The notes: a model not told the origin generated them from the sequence alone. Counted from the first letter of the stretch, positions 25,043 through 37,049 are shown. The stretch: 64,000 nucleotides of DNA from Fragum whitleyi (GCA_948146395.1 OX411543.1:67901474-67965473), one strand, 5' to 3'. Numbers and translations are program-made.

Positions 25043-27570
25043 TTTGCCGATCGCCCTATTTTTTCCGCCAATGAAAAGCCGCTATTTCCTTTTGAAATTC
25101 AAAAAATATATCCCATAACCTTACGATCTACTCGAATAAGTGAGCTACGTGACTCTTAGTCATAATGAGCGGGGACAACATTCATAATATTGTCTAATTA
25201 AATGTCTCGAAAGACCTTTAACTTGTAATCGAGTATTTAAAAAGTTGTGTGGTTATTTTTTCAAGTTTTGAAGTTACTTTCAATTTTATTTAAAGCACAT
25301 TAACTTTCCGAAACTTTGGTGATATGTTCAAAAAATGGACAAGACTTTTTTTTATATAACACTGACGTATGTGTTCAATTAAATGGTTTTATATCAAATT
25401 ATTTCACCGTTAAACGCGGTTGCAGACAAGGTGATCCCTTATCACCGTACATCTTTATTCTCTGTGCACAAATCCTTAATTAAAAAATTAAGAATTGCAG
25501 AAATATCTCTGGAATAAAAATAAATAGAAAGGAATACATATCATCCCAGTTCGATGATGATACGACCCTACTTTTAGATGGCACAGAAAGAACATTACAT
25601 GCAGTTCTAGAGACCCTCAACAGTTTCACACTTATATCAGGATTGAAAGTTAATTTTGAGAAAACAAAAGTCATTTGGATAGGAGTACTGAAATATAGTA
25701 CACGTTCAATAAAAACAAAATGGAATTTGTCATGGGGAGAAACTCAATTTACTTTATTAGGAATAAAATTTGACGTCGATTTAGGCAAAATGCAAGATAT
25801 GAATTTTAGTTGTAAATTACAATCGTTAAAAAACTGTATTTCATATTGGAAATGACGTAAATTAACTCCCTTTGGAAGAATTACAGTTGTAAAAATCTTA
25901 TTACTTCCCTTACTCACGCACCTATTTATAAGCTTACCTCCACCAGACCATAAAACTATTAAAACATTACAAGATCTTTTTAATTATTTCATTTGGGACG
26001 GCCGCCCGAAAGTAAAATATTCTGAAGGAATAAAAGACTATGCAAACGGGGGCTTAAGAATTCCTTCGGTAGAATTTTTCATTCATAGTTTGAAAATAAA
26101 GTGGTTGAAAAATCTCGTTACATATGATTAAAACACGTGCTACCTGTTAACCAATAATTTTTTTGAAATCGATCAAATACTTAGTTTTGGATCTTATTAC
26201 TGTGAAAAAATCATAGAAACAATTCAAAATAAATTTTGGACAGACGTAATCAAATCTTACGCTATTTATATTGAACACTTTGAATTCAAAACTTGGACGC
26301 ATATTTTGCATACTCCAATATTTCAAAATAAACTTATCACAATTAATTCTAAACCATTTTATAATAAAACAATGTATGAAAAAGGCGTCCGCTTTATAAA
26401 AGATTTACTAAATCCAGACGGAACTTTTAAGTCTCTGCGGTCTGTACAAAATACCTTCGATGTAAAGATAAATTTCTTAAATCATTACAGTATCAAGAAT
26501 GCAATACAATCTTTCATGCAAATGTATAACATTGCAAATGATTCATTTTTACTTGAGCAAGATCACAATCCCTGCACTATATGTTTCTTTCATCCAAAAT
26601 TAACAAATAAATATTGCAATAAATATGTTTCTAGCACCTTGATTAGCAACAGGGAAAACTTCCACTTGTGAAAATAAATGGATGTCCCTTTTTGGAAATA
26701 TTGAAAATTCTTGGACACTTATAAAATAACAAGGGATACTTATTGCCGGTGGCTCAAAATGCAACAAACTCAAACACATTCTAGTTATCTTAGAAAGAAA
26801 AATAAAAACATTTTATCCAAATTTCATACTCAACGATACTGGAGTTAAATTAGGATACTGTAATTCTTTTATTAAGGCAGACGTTGTGATTCTTCAATTT
26901 AAAAGATACATATTTCTATCAAAACTTAAGAAAGTTGTGCCAACCGTTGACGGGTTTAAAAAATTCATGATATTAGCATGGGATATTTACAAGAAAACAG
27001 AAACCCTTCTGAAATCGAAACTTGGGCAATTGTACAATCCTTCTTATAGAGCCATATACCTTGGTAGGAAAAAAGGTCCTTCCTTATTATATGTTTAAAT
27101 CTGTCATTAAACTATTTTTTTGGAAATGATGATTAAAACAATACAAGTTACGTAGAACACAAAGTCACACTAAAAACCAATAAATGAGTTATGGCATATC
27201 TGTTGGATAAATAATGCATTTAGTGTATACGCCACATATGATTGTTAATTATGAGAATATATGTAAAGTGAAGTTGGAATAATAAAAAAAAAGTTTTGAA
27301 GTTATGCTTTTACACAATTGTCCATTAAAAGAAGGGTAACAATTCCCATAAATTGATCTGCATGTTAATCGAGAGAAGATTAGGCTGATATAACTGAGTC
27401 TGATTTTGATTATCAATTTACATGTATTCTGAAGTAAGAATTAAATCGACGAGTTTGCTCGAGCCAAGCCTTTCCCTGTCACCTATTCAAATTGAGACAA
27501 AAAGAGAAAATGACAGGGTTGAAACGACTTTTTTTTATTAGAGTTCTGAAATTAGTACGTCTACATTCCA
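25043..27570. repeat. Repeat F, copy 2, split by an L1-like insertion
   Basis: 25043-25276 and 27291-27570 match consecutive parts of F copy 1 (19009-19560). The intervening 2 kb is the LINE described separately. The continuity of the two halves with an intact copy elsewhere proves the insertion. Confidence 0.85.
25277..27290 (+). mobile_element. 5'-truncated L1-like LINE with target-site duplication
   Basis: The flanks carry the identical 14-mer AAGTTTTGAAGTTA at 25263-25276 and 27291-27304, and the element ends in an A-rich tail (AATAAAAAAA). The reading begins inside the reverse transcriptase: GCRQGDPLSPYIFILCAQIL at about 25418-25480, then FDDDTTLLLDG, where FADD would be expected, then SGLKVNFEKTKVIWIG, LLGIKFDVDL and long C-terminal blocks to about 27090. 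Frameshifts and stops (for example TGA at 25853) make it inactive. The 5' truncation is the usual result of incomplete target-primed reverse transcription. The motif style is closest to the L1/Tx1 group. Confidence 0.9.
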
Positions 27571-27990
27571 ATCGAATTTTGCACCTTTACAAGTCAACTT
27601 GGTCAACGGGATAATGTTCTCTACATAATTAGGAATTAATTTACCGTATTACCAAGTCATGCCAAGGAATTTTCTTTCTTTCTTTTAAACATGATGGAAT
27701 TTTAAGCGTGTTCAATTACTGAATGCCTTGTTCAGAAACACTCTGCCCAAGGATACTAAATTTTCTCTTTGAAGAAATGACATTTGCGAAGCTTAAGTTT
27801 ACGATTATTTAATTTTTATTTGATTTGATTGAATACTTGTTCAGAGTGATTGAAATGTTCTCCTAGACTTTTACTAATTATATGAATATCATCTTAATAA
27901 ACAAATGTGTAGTAGTACAAGCCTTTTCATAAATCTGTCATTACAGCCTGAAATATACAAAAGCTTAAATTAAATCCCTGAGCAAGACGC
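27571..27990. other. Unassigned spacer
   Basis: AT-rich DNA between the split repeat F and the gypsy fragment. Nothing could be recognised. Confidence 0.4.
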
Positions 27991-27996
27991 TCGAAT

Positions 27997-29560
27997 TCAA
28001 CCAAATAACTTGCCAAAAGCAGTTTTATGTTTATCTAGCAATTTTCCTACTATGTATCCACGACGCAACTTTAATATCCAAGAAGACTCGTTTGTGATCT
28101 GTACTGGGAAACACTTGTTTTTATCTAAATGAATGAGTGAAGTAGAAATCCTCAAACTAGGTTCATTACCAAAAATACCCTTATCTTCCTCTGATATTTG
28201 ATAATCTGTATCAAACGCTAAAGATGGGTTATTTTTAATCCTAGCTGAAAGCGTGTATGCTGTCCGAGGTTTAAGTGTAACATCTTTCGACAACCGAATA
28301 ATTTGAGCGATTTCAACATTATGCTCTAAAGATACGCAATGATCTTTAATCCGAAGAGCATTTAAGTCAAAGAAAATTCTGCGAGAGTTTTTACCTAAGA
28401 AAACTCTTAGTCTTTAATTTGTTTATTTTAATTGACTTATTTGCAGAGCCTAGATTTTTAATTTGATCCCCGAACGCGGTAATGATAGTTATATTTGTAT
28501 GCTTTAATTCGGGTATCGGACATAAAGATTTATAGATGCGTTTATTTATTAAACTAAAAGATGCCTGGTATCAACTAAAGCTAGAACTGAAACAGAATTA
28601 TATTTAAGAATGCAACTGCAAGTAACTTGTTGTTCATGAATGAGAGCACTGTTTTAAGTCCTCTGACTGTTTGATCAACGGTAAGCACGTTTTTTTTATT
28701 AATCATTTTCATTCTTAAAAATCTGTTTTATATTCATATACTCTTTTCACTCAGACTAAAAGTAACCGAATCTCCTGCAAAAATAACAAAGCGAATTTTG
28801 CTTGTGAGTACCGAATTCCGTCATTCAAAATCTGTCCTGATCTGAATTCAATCTTCTAATAACATGTTTTTTCCGTTTTTATACCCAGATTGGTATTTCC
28901 GGCGTGAATTCTTTGATTTTATTTTGCCCTTAGCTAATCTCATAAAATGACCCGTGTCACCGTACGATAAAGACGATTGTGCTGAATCATATTTCTTTTG
29001 ACTGCTTAGAATATCAATGCTATTTTTCAATTGTACGGACAGATAGTCATCGAACATATATATCCATTTGCAAAAATCGCCAAAGCATATTAAATTTGAA
29101 ATTTCGACCTATCTGAATTGATGGCAATGTTCGAAAAAGATACAGCCTCGCCGCTTGATCTTAGTTGACACTTAATTTTCTCGTTTTTTCTGCGGTAGCC
29201 AAATTAAATGCGCTTGTGTGATTTTCATAGAGAAATTTTTGCTTGATTTCATCATTCATAAGCCCGCCAATCAATATTCCCGTGATTTGAAAGCCAATTA
29301 GCTCCGAAATTGAATGAAATCCCTCGAATGCTTCTTGTGCAGAAGACAAAATTTTATCTGCAAAATTTTGCATATTCTCGGTTTCCCATTGCTTTAGTTA
29401 TGTCAGTTTTGAGAAAAGGACAAATTGGTCATTTAACTCACCAAATTTCTTGCAATCCCTTAATTGTTCCCCAGTTGCATCAGGGTTTTCTAAAATGTAT
29501 TTGTATATGAAATCGGAAACAAGTCCAGTACTGTATTTGAAAGCTTATAATTATTGAGAA
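27997..29560 (-). pseudogene. Ty3/gypsy-type gag-protease remnant
   Basis: Read right to left. A gag C-terminal part (29161-29560) contains a QITGILIGGLMNDEIKQK block and FNLATAEKTRKL. A decayed zinc-knuckle region (28848-29057) keeps GDTGHF but has lost the flanking cysteines. An aspartic-protease start near 28560-28590 reads SVLALVDT and then R in place of the catalytic-loop glycine. The post-protease block (27997-28293) has LKPRTAYTLSARI and LKLRRGYIVGKL. This is the gag-PR order of Ty3/gypsy elements. Frame changes separate the blocks, and no LTR was found. RT and integrase do not follow on the left, so only a fragment survives. Confidence 0.75.
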
Positions 29561-29924
29561 TGTTAGGATAGATTACCTATGAGGGAAGCTTTTTCTATAC
29601 TCTTAATCCATAACTTAAATTTGAAGTTTTCCCAGAAAAAGTTTCTATGAAATTTGCAGTGTGAAATGTTGTTCGCCAAATGTTTAAAAAGTTGCACAAA
29701 ATCGGCACTAGCCATTCTATACAGAATAAAGAAATTCAAGTCAATTTACTAACGTGTTTGCTGGCTACATCTTCAAAGCCCAAGTCGAACATCGCTGGTC
29801 ACTATGCTAATATTTGATGTTCTGTCGTAATATAAGAGACAAAGCACGTGATCATATAGACTCCTTTAATTATACAACAGCAAATAACAAAAGTCCATAA
29901 CTACAATCCTTGACAGATATTCCT
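29561..29924. other. Unassigned spacer
   Basis: No feature was recognised; it may include further eroded gypsy sequence. Confidence 0.3.
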
Positions 29925-30083
29925 CAATTCACCCAAAAATATATTTCAAAAGTATGTTTTCTTGTGGTTCATTTGGTATAAAGAACATAGAAATTAATCA
30001 ACAGGTTTGGAAAAAAAATTCGCAGATGGAACTTAATGGGAGACGTTCAATTTCAAATGTTAAGCATTACCGTGCGCGACGTC
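29925..30083 (+). mobile_element. Solo right end of TIR element family T (T1)
   Basis: About 160 bp matching the right end of the full copy at 39609-40673: CAATTCACC, ATAAAGAACATAGAAAT, then the terminus ATGTTAAGCATTACCGTGCG followed by CGACGTC. The left part of the element is absent. It abuts the integrase remnant to its right. Confidence 0.75.
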
Positions 30084-30486
30084 TAAGCGTTTAATTAATG
30101 CCCAAATATCATCCCGTAGGACTATCGTGAAATTCTCACAGAATTTCCGGAGCAAAGGATCTGGGAAGGATTATCTGAATCTCGATATAGTCCCCGATCT
30201 CACTCTCTCATTTGCGACAGAGCAAGTCATCGCTTATAAGAAGAGAGTCTAACCTATTCTGATGGAACTCAGTCTCGGCTGATCGTTCAGATATATCCGA
30301 CCATGAAGGTGTGACATTCTGAGATTTCCACTCCTTGAGTAAAGTGATAGTCGGGTCAGCTTCTTGGGCTGACTTCAAAGAAGAATGCCTATGGTCATCT
30401 GACTGACCTTGAATTTGAGTATTACAGCATCGATTAGACATGGAGCATCTAGCACTAGTCTCTTTAATTAGACTATAACAAGTCAT
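30084..30486 (-). pseudogene. Ty3/gypsy integrase N-terminal region fragment
   Basis: The minus strand reads SAQEADPTITLLKEWKSQ, then RLDSLLISDDLLCRK, and after a frame change FHDSPTG followed by LGI. This is the spacer and zinc-binding N-terminus of gypsy integrases (HDSPTGGHLG type). It lies upstream, in reading direction, of the gag-protease piece at 28-29.5 kb, the reverse of the order inside one element. It must therefore come from a second copy or a rearranged one. Confidence 0.75.
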
Positions 30487-31042
30487 TTGCAGGATAAGTT
30501 ATGAAAGAAAATCATTGTGCGAAGTATCAAATTGTATGAGCTTCACGTTTTCTTTTTTAACATTATAGAAGAATGATCACATATGCTTTTGAAAGGCGAA
30601 GCTTTTTTTGTTTTCCGAAAGTGACCATTTTCATTGCAAGACCTTAACACGAGAAGTGACATCATATTAGTAGGTGAACTAAAATGGCTGTCAGTCAAAT
30701 AGCAAATATTTCAAAAATTCAAAAATTGTAAAACGTCAAATTTTATCGAAAAATCGACGCGAAGAAAGGTAAAGTTCTCTCAATATCTTTGTGAAAAATA
30801 GATAGAATTTTGTGAAATTTAAAAACAAAAATATTATTTTCTAGTTTTCGTTAATGTGATTTAAAATGATAATGCGCCATATACAACAAAATAAAGGAGG
30901 AAAATATGTGTGGACACAATTTCTTACATATGCGATTTTTATAGCCGGTTTTCAAAATGTTTCGCTGACGCATTACATTATCAAAATGATTATCATAAAT
31001 CATACTATATTTTTGAAATATTATTTTTTCGTACAATCACTA

Positions 31043-34000
31043 TAGTCCGGTAGATTTCTAGCTTGACCCGGAAGTAGGGTTCAAAGTTTTTTCTTGACTG
31101 ATTTTTGTAGCTTAGGCCTTCCCTAACCAGAATCTGGCTGATGACATCTTGTCATCATTGAGCATTTGAGAAAATCGAGATGGCAGCCAGGGTTAACGAA
31201 TGTTACGCCAACAGCTCGGTAGATCACTATGACGACCTTTTAAATGGGTGTTTTGTGTCTTATTTGTTGTTAAAGTTCGAGATTAAAAATGTATGGTATA
31301 ATCAATGCATATTATGATATTAGAAATTAGCAAGTTGGCAGCCAAATCGAATAACAAAATGACATTTTAAAGTATCTCTTGACCCACGTGACATAAGACT
31401 CTTAGGAAAGGGTTTTAGGGCTTATACAGTACACATTTATAAGTGTTTTTATGCCTTCTAAATATTAGGCTAGTGACAACTCTCATCTATTGTTACATTA
31501 ATTCTTGATTTGAAGATGGCAGCCAGGAAGGAGAAGATTCTAAGTTAATTGTGTTTAATGGGGATTTTTAGAAAAAAAATTCGTCTTCATTTATGGTTTC
31601 AAAGTTTTTTTTTTTTTTAAAAAATGATGCCTTAAATGATTGAAAGCAATGGAGATGGCAGCCAAGAAATATACCTGAAAGAAAGTTAGAGGTTGCATAA
31701 TTATATCCGAAATTATTTCATTTTTCCTAATGTAAATACAAGTCACCATTTTAAAATTCGAAAAGTTACATATGCAATATATAAATTATTATTGTGTTCT
31801 AAGATAGCAGTCGAAAGTACATAAATATAGCATTTCCGTTTTTTTTTTTATTTTTTGTCAATTCAAAATAAATTATTTTTGGAATTCATGTGTAGACAAT
31901 CACTGTAGCTTGAAATGTATCTTCCAGAAAGTCAAAAAGGAAGCCAACAATACATACACATGAATTACCAAATAGAAGTCTTACTTTACTTGTAGCATCA
32001 TTACAGATACGTATTCTAGTAAACAATGCATAGCACTTACAGTGCATGTTAATTGAAAATAAAATTCTATTTGCTTTGGAACAAATTATATTCATCTCAT
32101 ATCGATATATAAACAGTTGTATCTCCCAACAGACATTAAGGCAGTTAAAACTGTTTCATGCTGAATCAGCGATATGATCAAATACTGACAGAAAATTCTT
32201 TTATGAATATTTTGGAAAATCATACTTATTTTAATTGAATATAATTCTTTTTATCTTAATTATTTATTTTTCGCTAGTTTAGGATATGTTACGCTGCGTT
32301 TAAGATTATCAATATTATTTTCATGATAACTCTACATAAAATCGACATAGTTTTTTTTATAAAATAATCTGATAGATTCACTGTAGCTGATCTATCAAAC
32401 TACATCCATATCAGTATGTATAGTCATGTATGTTTATTAGAGGAAAAGAACTTTTTTGCTAAGGCTTATTTAATACTAAAATTAAATTGCCTGTTCACAA
32501 CCGTTCCAACATGTTATGTAAGCATGATGGTTGACTATTCTGACTTTCACCCAGGTGTATTGGGTAATGATTGAAAACATGCTCTGTACCCCCTTAAATT
32601 GTCCTTGCGACAATTGCAAGCTTTGTTCAAACAACATGTATGTCTCAAATTACTAGCGCACAGAGTGACTAAAATGCTGATTTATACACGGATCTCAAAT
32701 CCTCGAAATGGCAGTTGATTAGGTTTGAGATTCAGTACGGATATAGAAGGGAAAAGTCCTCAATAGAGTTTGTTCAAAAACACCCACTTACCTATTCTTA
32801 TCTTTATTTTGATGGCAATTTGAAGTATGAAGATTTGGCAACAGTATTGTGGCTTCGCTGTACGGCTTTAATTGCTTTCATATAAGAGCATGAACCTCAC
32901 ATCCTCAAAATCGCAGCTTACTTATTCAAGTCATCACCAAAAGTTGATGATTCAGTGCGGATTTAGCATTGAAATGTTGTCAAAAATATCTTCGATTTGT
33001 TGGCTTTTGATAAACATCCATATGTTAATATGTAGCTTATTGTCCAGCTTTAATTGTTTTCATTTTTTTTGTTCATGTTTAAATAATCATCTTGGATTTA
33101 TTATGGAACAGTTGCCATGGTCCGGACAGTTGATTCGAGCATATGCTTGTGCTCGTCATTTCTTATGTCTACATCTTACTATCAAGGCCTCTGGTGGACC
33201 TATACTTTTTGCTTTAGGTTCAAATCACATTGAATAATAATGACAAGTGGTTACTTACATTACTTTGAACTTCACGAAAAAAAAAAATGAAATTAAATAC
33301 GAGTCTCAGTAAATACCCCACCGTACTTATGTTGAGATTCCAGATATGCTTTATGCTTGAAACAAATGCGATCTACATTGTTTTAATTTTATGCTTTTAG
33401 AAACTGTACTTTTATTGACGATTTTTTAAGGGACTTTAACGAGCAAGCTAAATGGTCCTTTGATTATAACTTGAAGGAAAAACAGCGAGGCTGCCATCTT
33501 CAAAATCAGATGGTTTAATACTTTACATCTGAACATAGTTATCAAAAAATCATAGTAGCAAGTACATATATGTTTTTAATCGTCTTGGCTGCCACCCCGC
33601 CTTTTTTTAAATTATTCCATGGTAGAAATGCACTGTCATCCAGATTCTTGAAAGGTTTGGCTTTCGCTACTAGAAAAGTAGTTTACTGTTCATTACTTTG
33701 CTAACTTGAAGCATGAAAAAAAGTGCTTTCTTGCTGCCATCTTCAAATTGAGTATTTTCATAACACACGATGAGAGGTGTAACTGGTCAGATATTTTGAT
33801 GTCATAAACGAGACTACGAAAGTGTATTTAGAGGCTTGGATCGAGAATTACTTTAAAAATATTCTATCTGGCTGCCATCTTGATCACCATACTCATATTC
33901 TAATGTCATGTTATGCTTTTATTTTGTTACATAGATTCACGGCAATATCTTTACAGTAAAATAACCGCTCAAATGGGTTTTATATTTCAAAGAGAGTGAT

Positions 34001-34192
34001 ATAATGAGCCATTAACTTGATTTTTGATAGTCCTGGCTGCCATCTCGATTTTTTCAAAATGCTCAATGATGACAAGATGTCATCAACCCGTTTCTGGTAG
34101 AGGAAGGCATTGGATACAAGAATCAGTCAAGAAAAAAACTTTGAACCCTTCTTCCAGGCTCAGCTAAAATATGCCATATTTCTGCCAGACTA
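31043..34192. mobile_element. DNA element K1: long inverted arms with repeated GGCTGCCATCTT motif
   Basis: The termini are TAGTCCGGTAGA on the left and TCTGCCAGACTA on the right, flanked by CTA on both sides (31040-31042 and 34193-34195), consistent with a 3-bp target duplication. The outer 150 bp pair well, including TTGACTGATT and GATGACATCTTGTCATCATT, which is itself palindromic. Weaker inverted similarity runs for about 900 bp. Each arm carries five copies of AGATGGCAGCCA or a variant (31181, 31335, 31517, 31656, 31805; reverse at 33489, 33586, 33731, 33869, 34034). No transposase was recognised, so it is probably non-autonomous. The superfamily is undecided. Confidence 0.8.
32620..33060. 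repeat. Two diverged tandem units in the core of K1
   Basis: A unit of about 220 bp is repeated, with landmarks CTCAAATCCTCGAAATGGCA and GATTCAGTACGGATATAG (32729), then CTCACATCCTCAAAATCGCA and GATTCAGTGCGGATTTAG (32949). The same doubled structure, with a 242-bp period, appears in reverse at 50192-50670 in K2, so it is part of the element's design. The open frame at 32872-33237 is not conserved in K2. Confidence 0.65.
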
Positions 34193-34546
34193 CTAGGAAA
34201 ATTTTCGTACAGGTTTAAAATTATAATAAAAAATTCAGATTTGGCTGTGTGAACATACTTTTAAAAAACGCATCATTTTTCAACGTTTTACGTTATCAAA
34301 TTACGCTCCGTGCTTTTAAGCAATCCAAGGCAAAATGGTTAAAGCCGATGGATAGTGAAAATGCTTCCAGCAGAAAAATGTTTATTCTGCCTTAATAGGA
34401 ATATAACTTATTTAGCAATTAAAAATCAAATACGCATGGCAAAATCCACATGCGATAAACCAGAAGCGTTTTAGAAAAATACGGCACAATAACGGGTAAA
34501 TAGCAAAACGACGTTACAAAATGTTAGGCATTGACGTGCGCGACGT

Positions 34547-34587
34547 TAGTACGACCGACTACGTTAATTGCCGTAAATGTGACCATA
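34547..34587 (+). mobile_element. Terminal fragment of an E-family element (E')
   Basis: Matches the right end of E at 35384 (CGTTAATT, then CGTAAATGTGACCA). It ends nine bases from the opposite-facing left end of E, giving a head-to-head palindrome of about 27-bp arms (34561-34587 and 34597-34622). T2 appears to have inserted about 40 bp inside this element; its other portion was not found. Confidence 0.6.
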
Positions 34588-34596
34588 ACTTTACGC

Positions 34597-35384
34597 TATG
34601 GTCTCATTTACGGCAATTATCGTAGTAAGTCGTACCTCATTTTACCGTAGGCAAGCCGTGTCACTTATACGATTAACTTAGATAAAGTAAGATAAGGTAC
34701 ATTTAACGAAGGTAGGCAAGTAGGAACAACCACGAAGAACTGCGTAAAATAAGAAGTTTAAGAGTACGATTCAACAAAATCTTACTACGTTGAACAACTT
34801 TCAAACTTCGATAGAAAATCCTTTTTCACCGTAGGGATTTTGAACGTGCCAAAGATGTGTGCAGCCACTACGGTAGGATTATATGGTAGAAGAACGTTCA
34901 GTCCACGGGCGACTAGGTTAAACTACGCAGTCTACGGTAGGGTACGTTGTAGTACGGCATTCTTTCACTACGTCGAGATTATGTTTACAACGTGAAAAGT
35001 GACCGCGATTTTTTCGTAGCTAACCGTGGACAAAAATACACGCACTACAAGAGTAATGAATCTCTAGTTCAACCTTGATTAACCGTAGTGTTGGGGACAA
35101 AAATTAACTATATCATAGCGTGTTACTACGGTTAATTTACGGAAAAGCAGGGATCAGCTACTGTGACAGAACGGCCAAATTAGGGACAAAATAACGTTCT
35201 ATACCGTGAATAGAATTTTGAACACTTTTTACAAGATCAATGACACTACGGTCAATATTACTAGTTTGCACTACGTTACTCACTACGCGGAAGCACGGCT
35301 TACCGTTCAGCTACGTAAATTTTACGGCTGACTACGTTGATGCATAACTACGGCCAACCACGTTAATTAGCGTAAATGTGACCA
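34597..35384. mobile_element. Miniature DNA element E, densely packed with CTACG/CGTAG
   Basis: The inverted termini are TATGGTCTCATTTACG and GCGTAAATGTGACCA, followed inward by AATTA and CGTAG-type sequence on both sides. The pentamer CTACG or its complement occurs about 20 times between 34557 and 35450, where about two are expected. There are no long frames. It looks like a non-autonomous TIR element whose interior is an array of a short motif, possibly transposase-binding sites. The superfamily is unknown. Confidence 0.65.
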
Positions 35385-35930
35385 AGCCTTTAAATTGGGC
35401 TACATCGGAAAAATCGCGATAGATCGTAGTAAATCGGACTACATCGTAGTTTATAGTAGTCAGTGAGTAACCTACTGTTGATGTCAAAGAACACGCCGAA
35501 TCGAGCATTGGTCAGAGAAAAATATACAAATTCGTAAAAATCAGAGGAAAAGCGCTTTGCCGAAGTACTACGATTATTTTCTAAATCTGCGTTTTTGGGA
35601 CCGGGGATTACAATCTTCATTTAGATCCAATTATCACGTTGATGTTTATGGTATGTTTTGAGATATATTTGGACCTTGGTGGAAAAAGGGCGACAGCTGG
35701 CTGTAACAGATATCACTTCTCCATTGAGCACTTCAGCTCATCTATTTGGCACAGAGATAACCTTGCCTTAAATGTTTTAAAATGTCAAACGGCGGAACAA
35801 TTAATAGTCGCCCCGTCTGTTGTTGTTTGTATATGATATGATGCTGGGTTGGTGTCATCGTTCACGCCCAGCGTTCAAAATCTGAGCAATAAAAAGAAAA
35901 CGATGAAATTCATTGTAAATCATGAATTGG
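35385..35930. other. Unassigned spacer before the tandem array
   Basis: It contains two more CGTAG motifs near 35424-35450 and the short open frames 35390-35620 minus and 35639-35836 plus, without recognisable motifs. A small GCTGGG/CCCAGC stem lies at about 35842-35873. Confidence 0.35.
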
Positions 35931-36267
35931 GAGAAAATGTCATGTTAAGATGTACAGCGAAATACTGTGAGAGGTTGTTTCCAACCTAGTGATAATTTTT
36001 GTGATGATTGATCTGGGTGCAGCATTGGACACTATTGGCATTCCCATTGTCCTTTAGCTCATGTATACCGAGTTTGCCTGAGTATACTGAGTTCTTAAAG
36101 CTGCTCTTTTACAGATTAAGAAAATGCGATTTTTGATTTATTTGTAAAATGAATCGGAAATTATGACTTTGTCATGTAGAAAACTCTACAATAATTAGAA
36201 TTCACTTAATCACTCAAATCTGGACTTTTGCAACGTACTCTTTACCGTCATTCCTTCATATTAGTTA

Positions 36268-36574
36268 GGACGCTAATGCTTAACATTTTGTAACGTCGAT
36301 TTGCTATTTAGACGTTATTACACCATGTACTTTACTGAAGCGATTCTTGTTTATCGAATGTTTATTTTGCCATGCATTTTTATTTAAATTGCTATATAAG
36401 TAGTATACCGAGTTGGACAGGATATATTTTTTTCCACAGGAAGCAATTTTTATCATCAATCAGCTTTAATCATTGATTGATCAAAAAGATACACCGCGCA
36501 ATGTAATGACGTAAGACGTTAAAAACATTACGTTTTGGAAAAGTATGTCCACACAAACAAATCTTAACATTTTT
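36268..36574 (+). mobile_element. Left part of T element (T3), unit 1
   Basis: Begins GGACGCTAATGCTTAACATT and breaks off at TTTTTGA. Identical in extent to T4 and to the left 308 bp of T5. Confidence 0.75.
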
Positions 36575-37049
36575 GAGAAAATGTCATGTTAAGATGTACA
36601 GCGAAATACTGTGAGAGGTTGTTTCCAACCTAGTGATAATTTTTGTGATGATTGATCTGGGTGCAGCATTGGACACTATTGGCATTCCCATTGTCCTTTA
36701 GCTCATGTATTCCGAGTTTGCCTGAGTATACTGAGCTCTTAAAGCTGCTCTTTTACAGATTAAGAAAATGCGATTTTTGATTTATTTGTAAAATGAATCG
36801 GAAATTATGACTTTGTCATGTAGAAAACTCTACAATAATTAGATTCGATCTGAAAAGATAAGGAAGAAAAGATAGACATTCCTGAATTTAGCGAAATTCC
36901 ATTTTGATAAATTATGCAACTACTAACGCCTAAAAGATTATTCTCAAATTTTCAGCCAACCTTTAATGAATGCAATTCCGAATGTTTGTCCCATGCTATA
37001 AAAGGTCAAGGTCGAAGTATTTGTCAATTGGGAAACTTCATATCGATAC

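Larger units (their letters stand above)
30655..34546 (-). mobile_element. TIR element T2, interrupted by element K1
   Basis: 30655-31042 and 34193-34546 are consecutive parts of family T in reverse orientation, as shown by comparison with 39609-40673 and 56119-57105. The element's left terminus reads, in element orientation, ACGTCGCGCACGTCAATGCC and then TAACATTTTGTAACGTCG. The opposite terminus is missing, and homology fades near 30655. The 3,150-bp K1 element lies between the two halves. Confidence 0.75.

Noticed and set aside
32872..33237. Transposase gene of K1
   Set aside because: The frame is not conserved in the second K copy and shows no catalytic motif.
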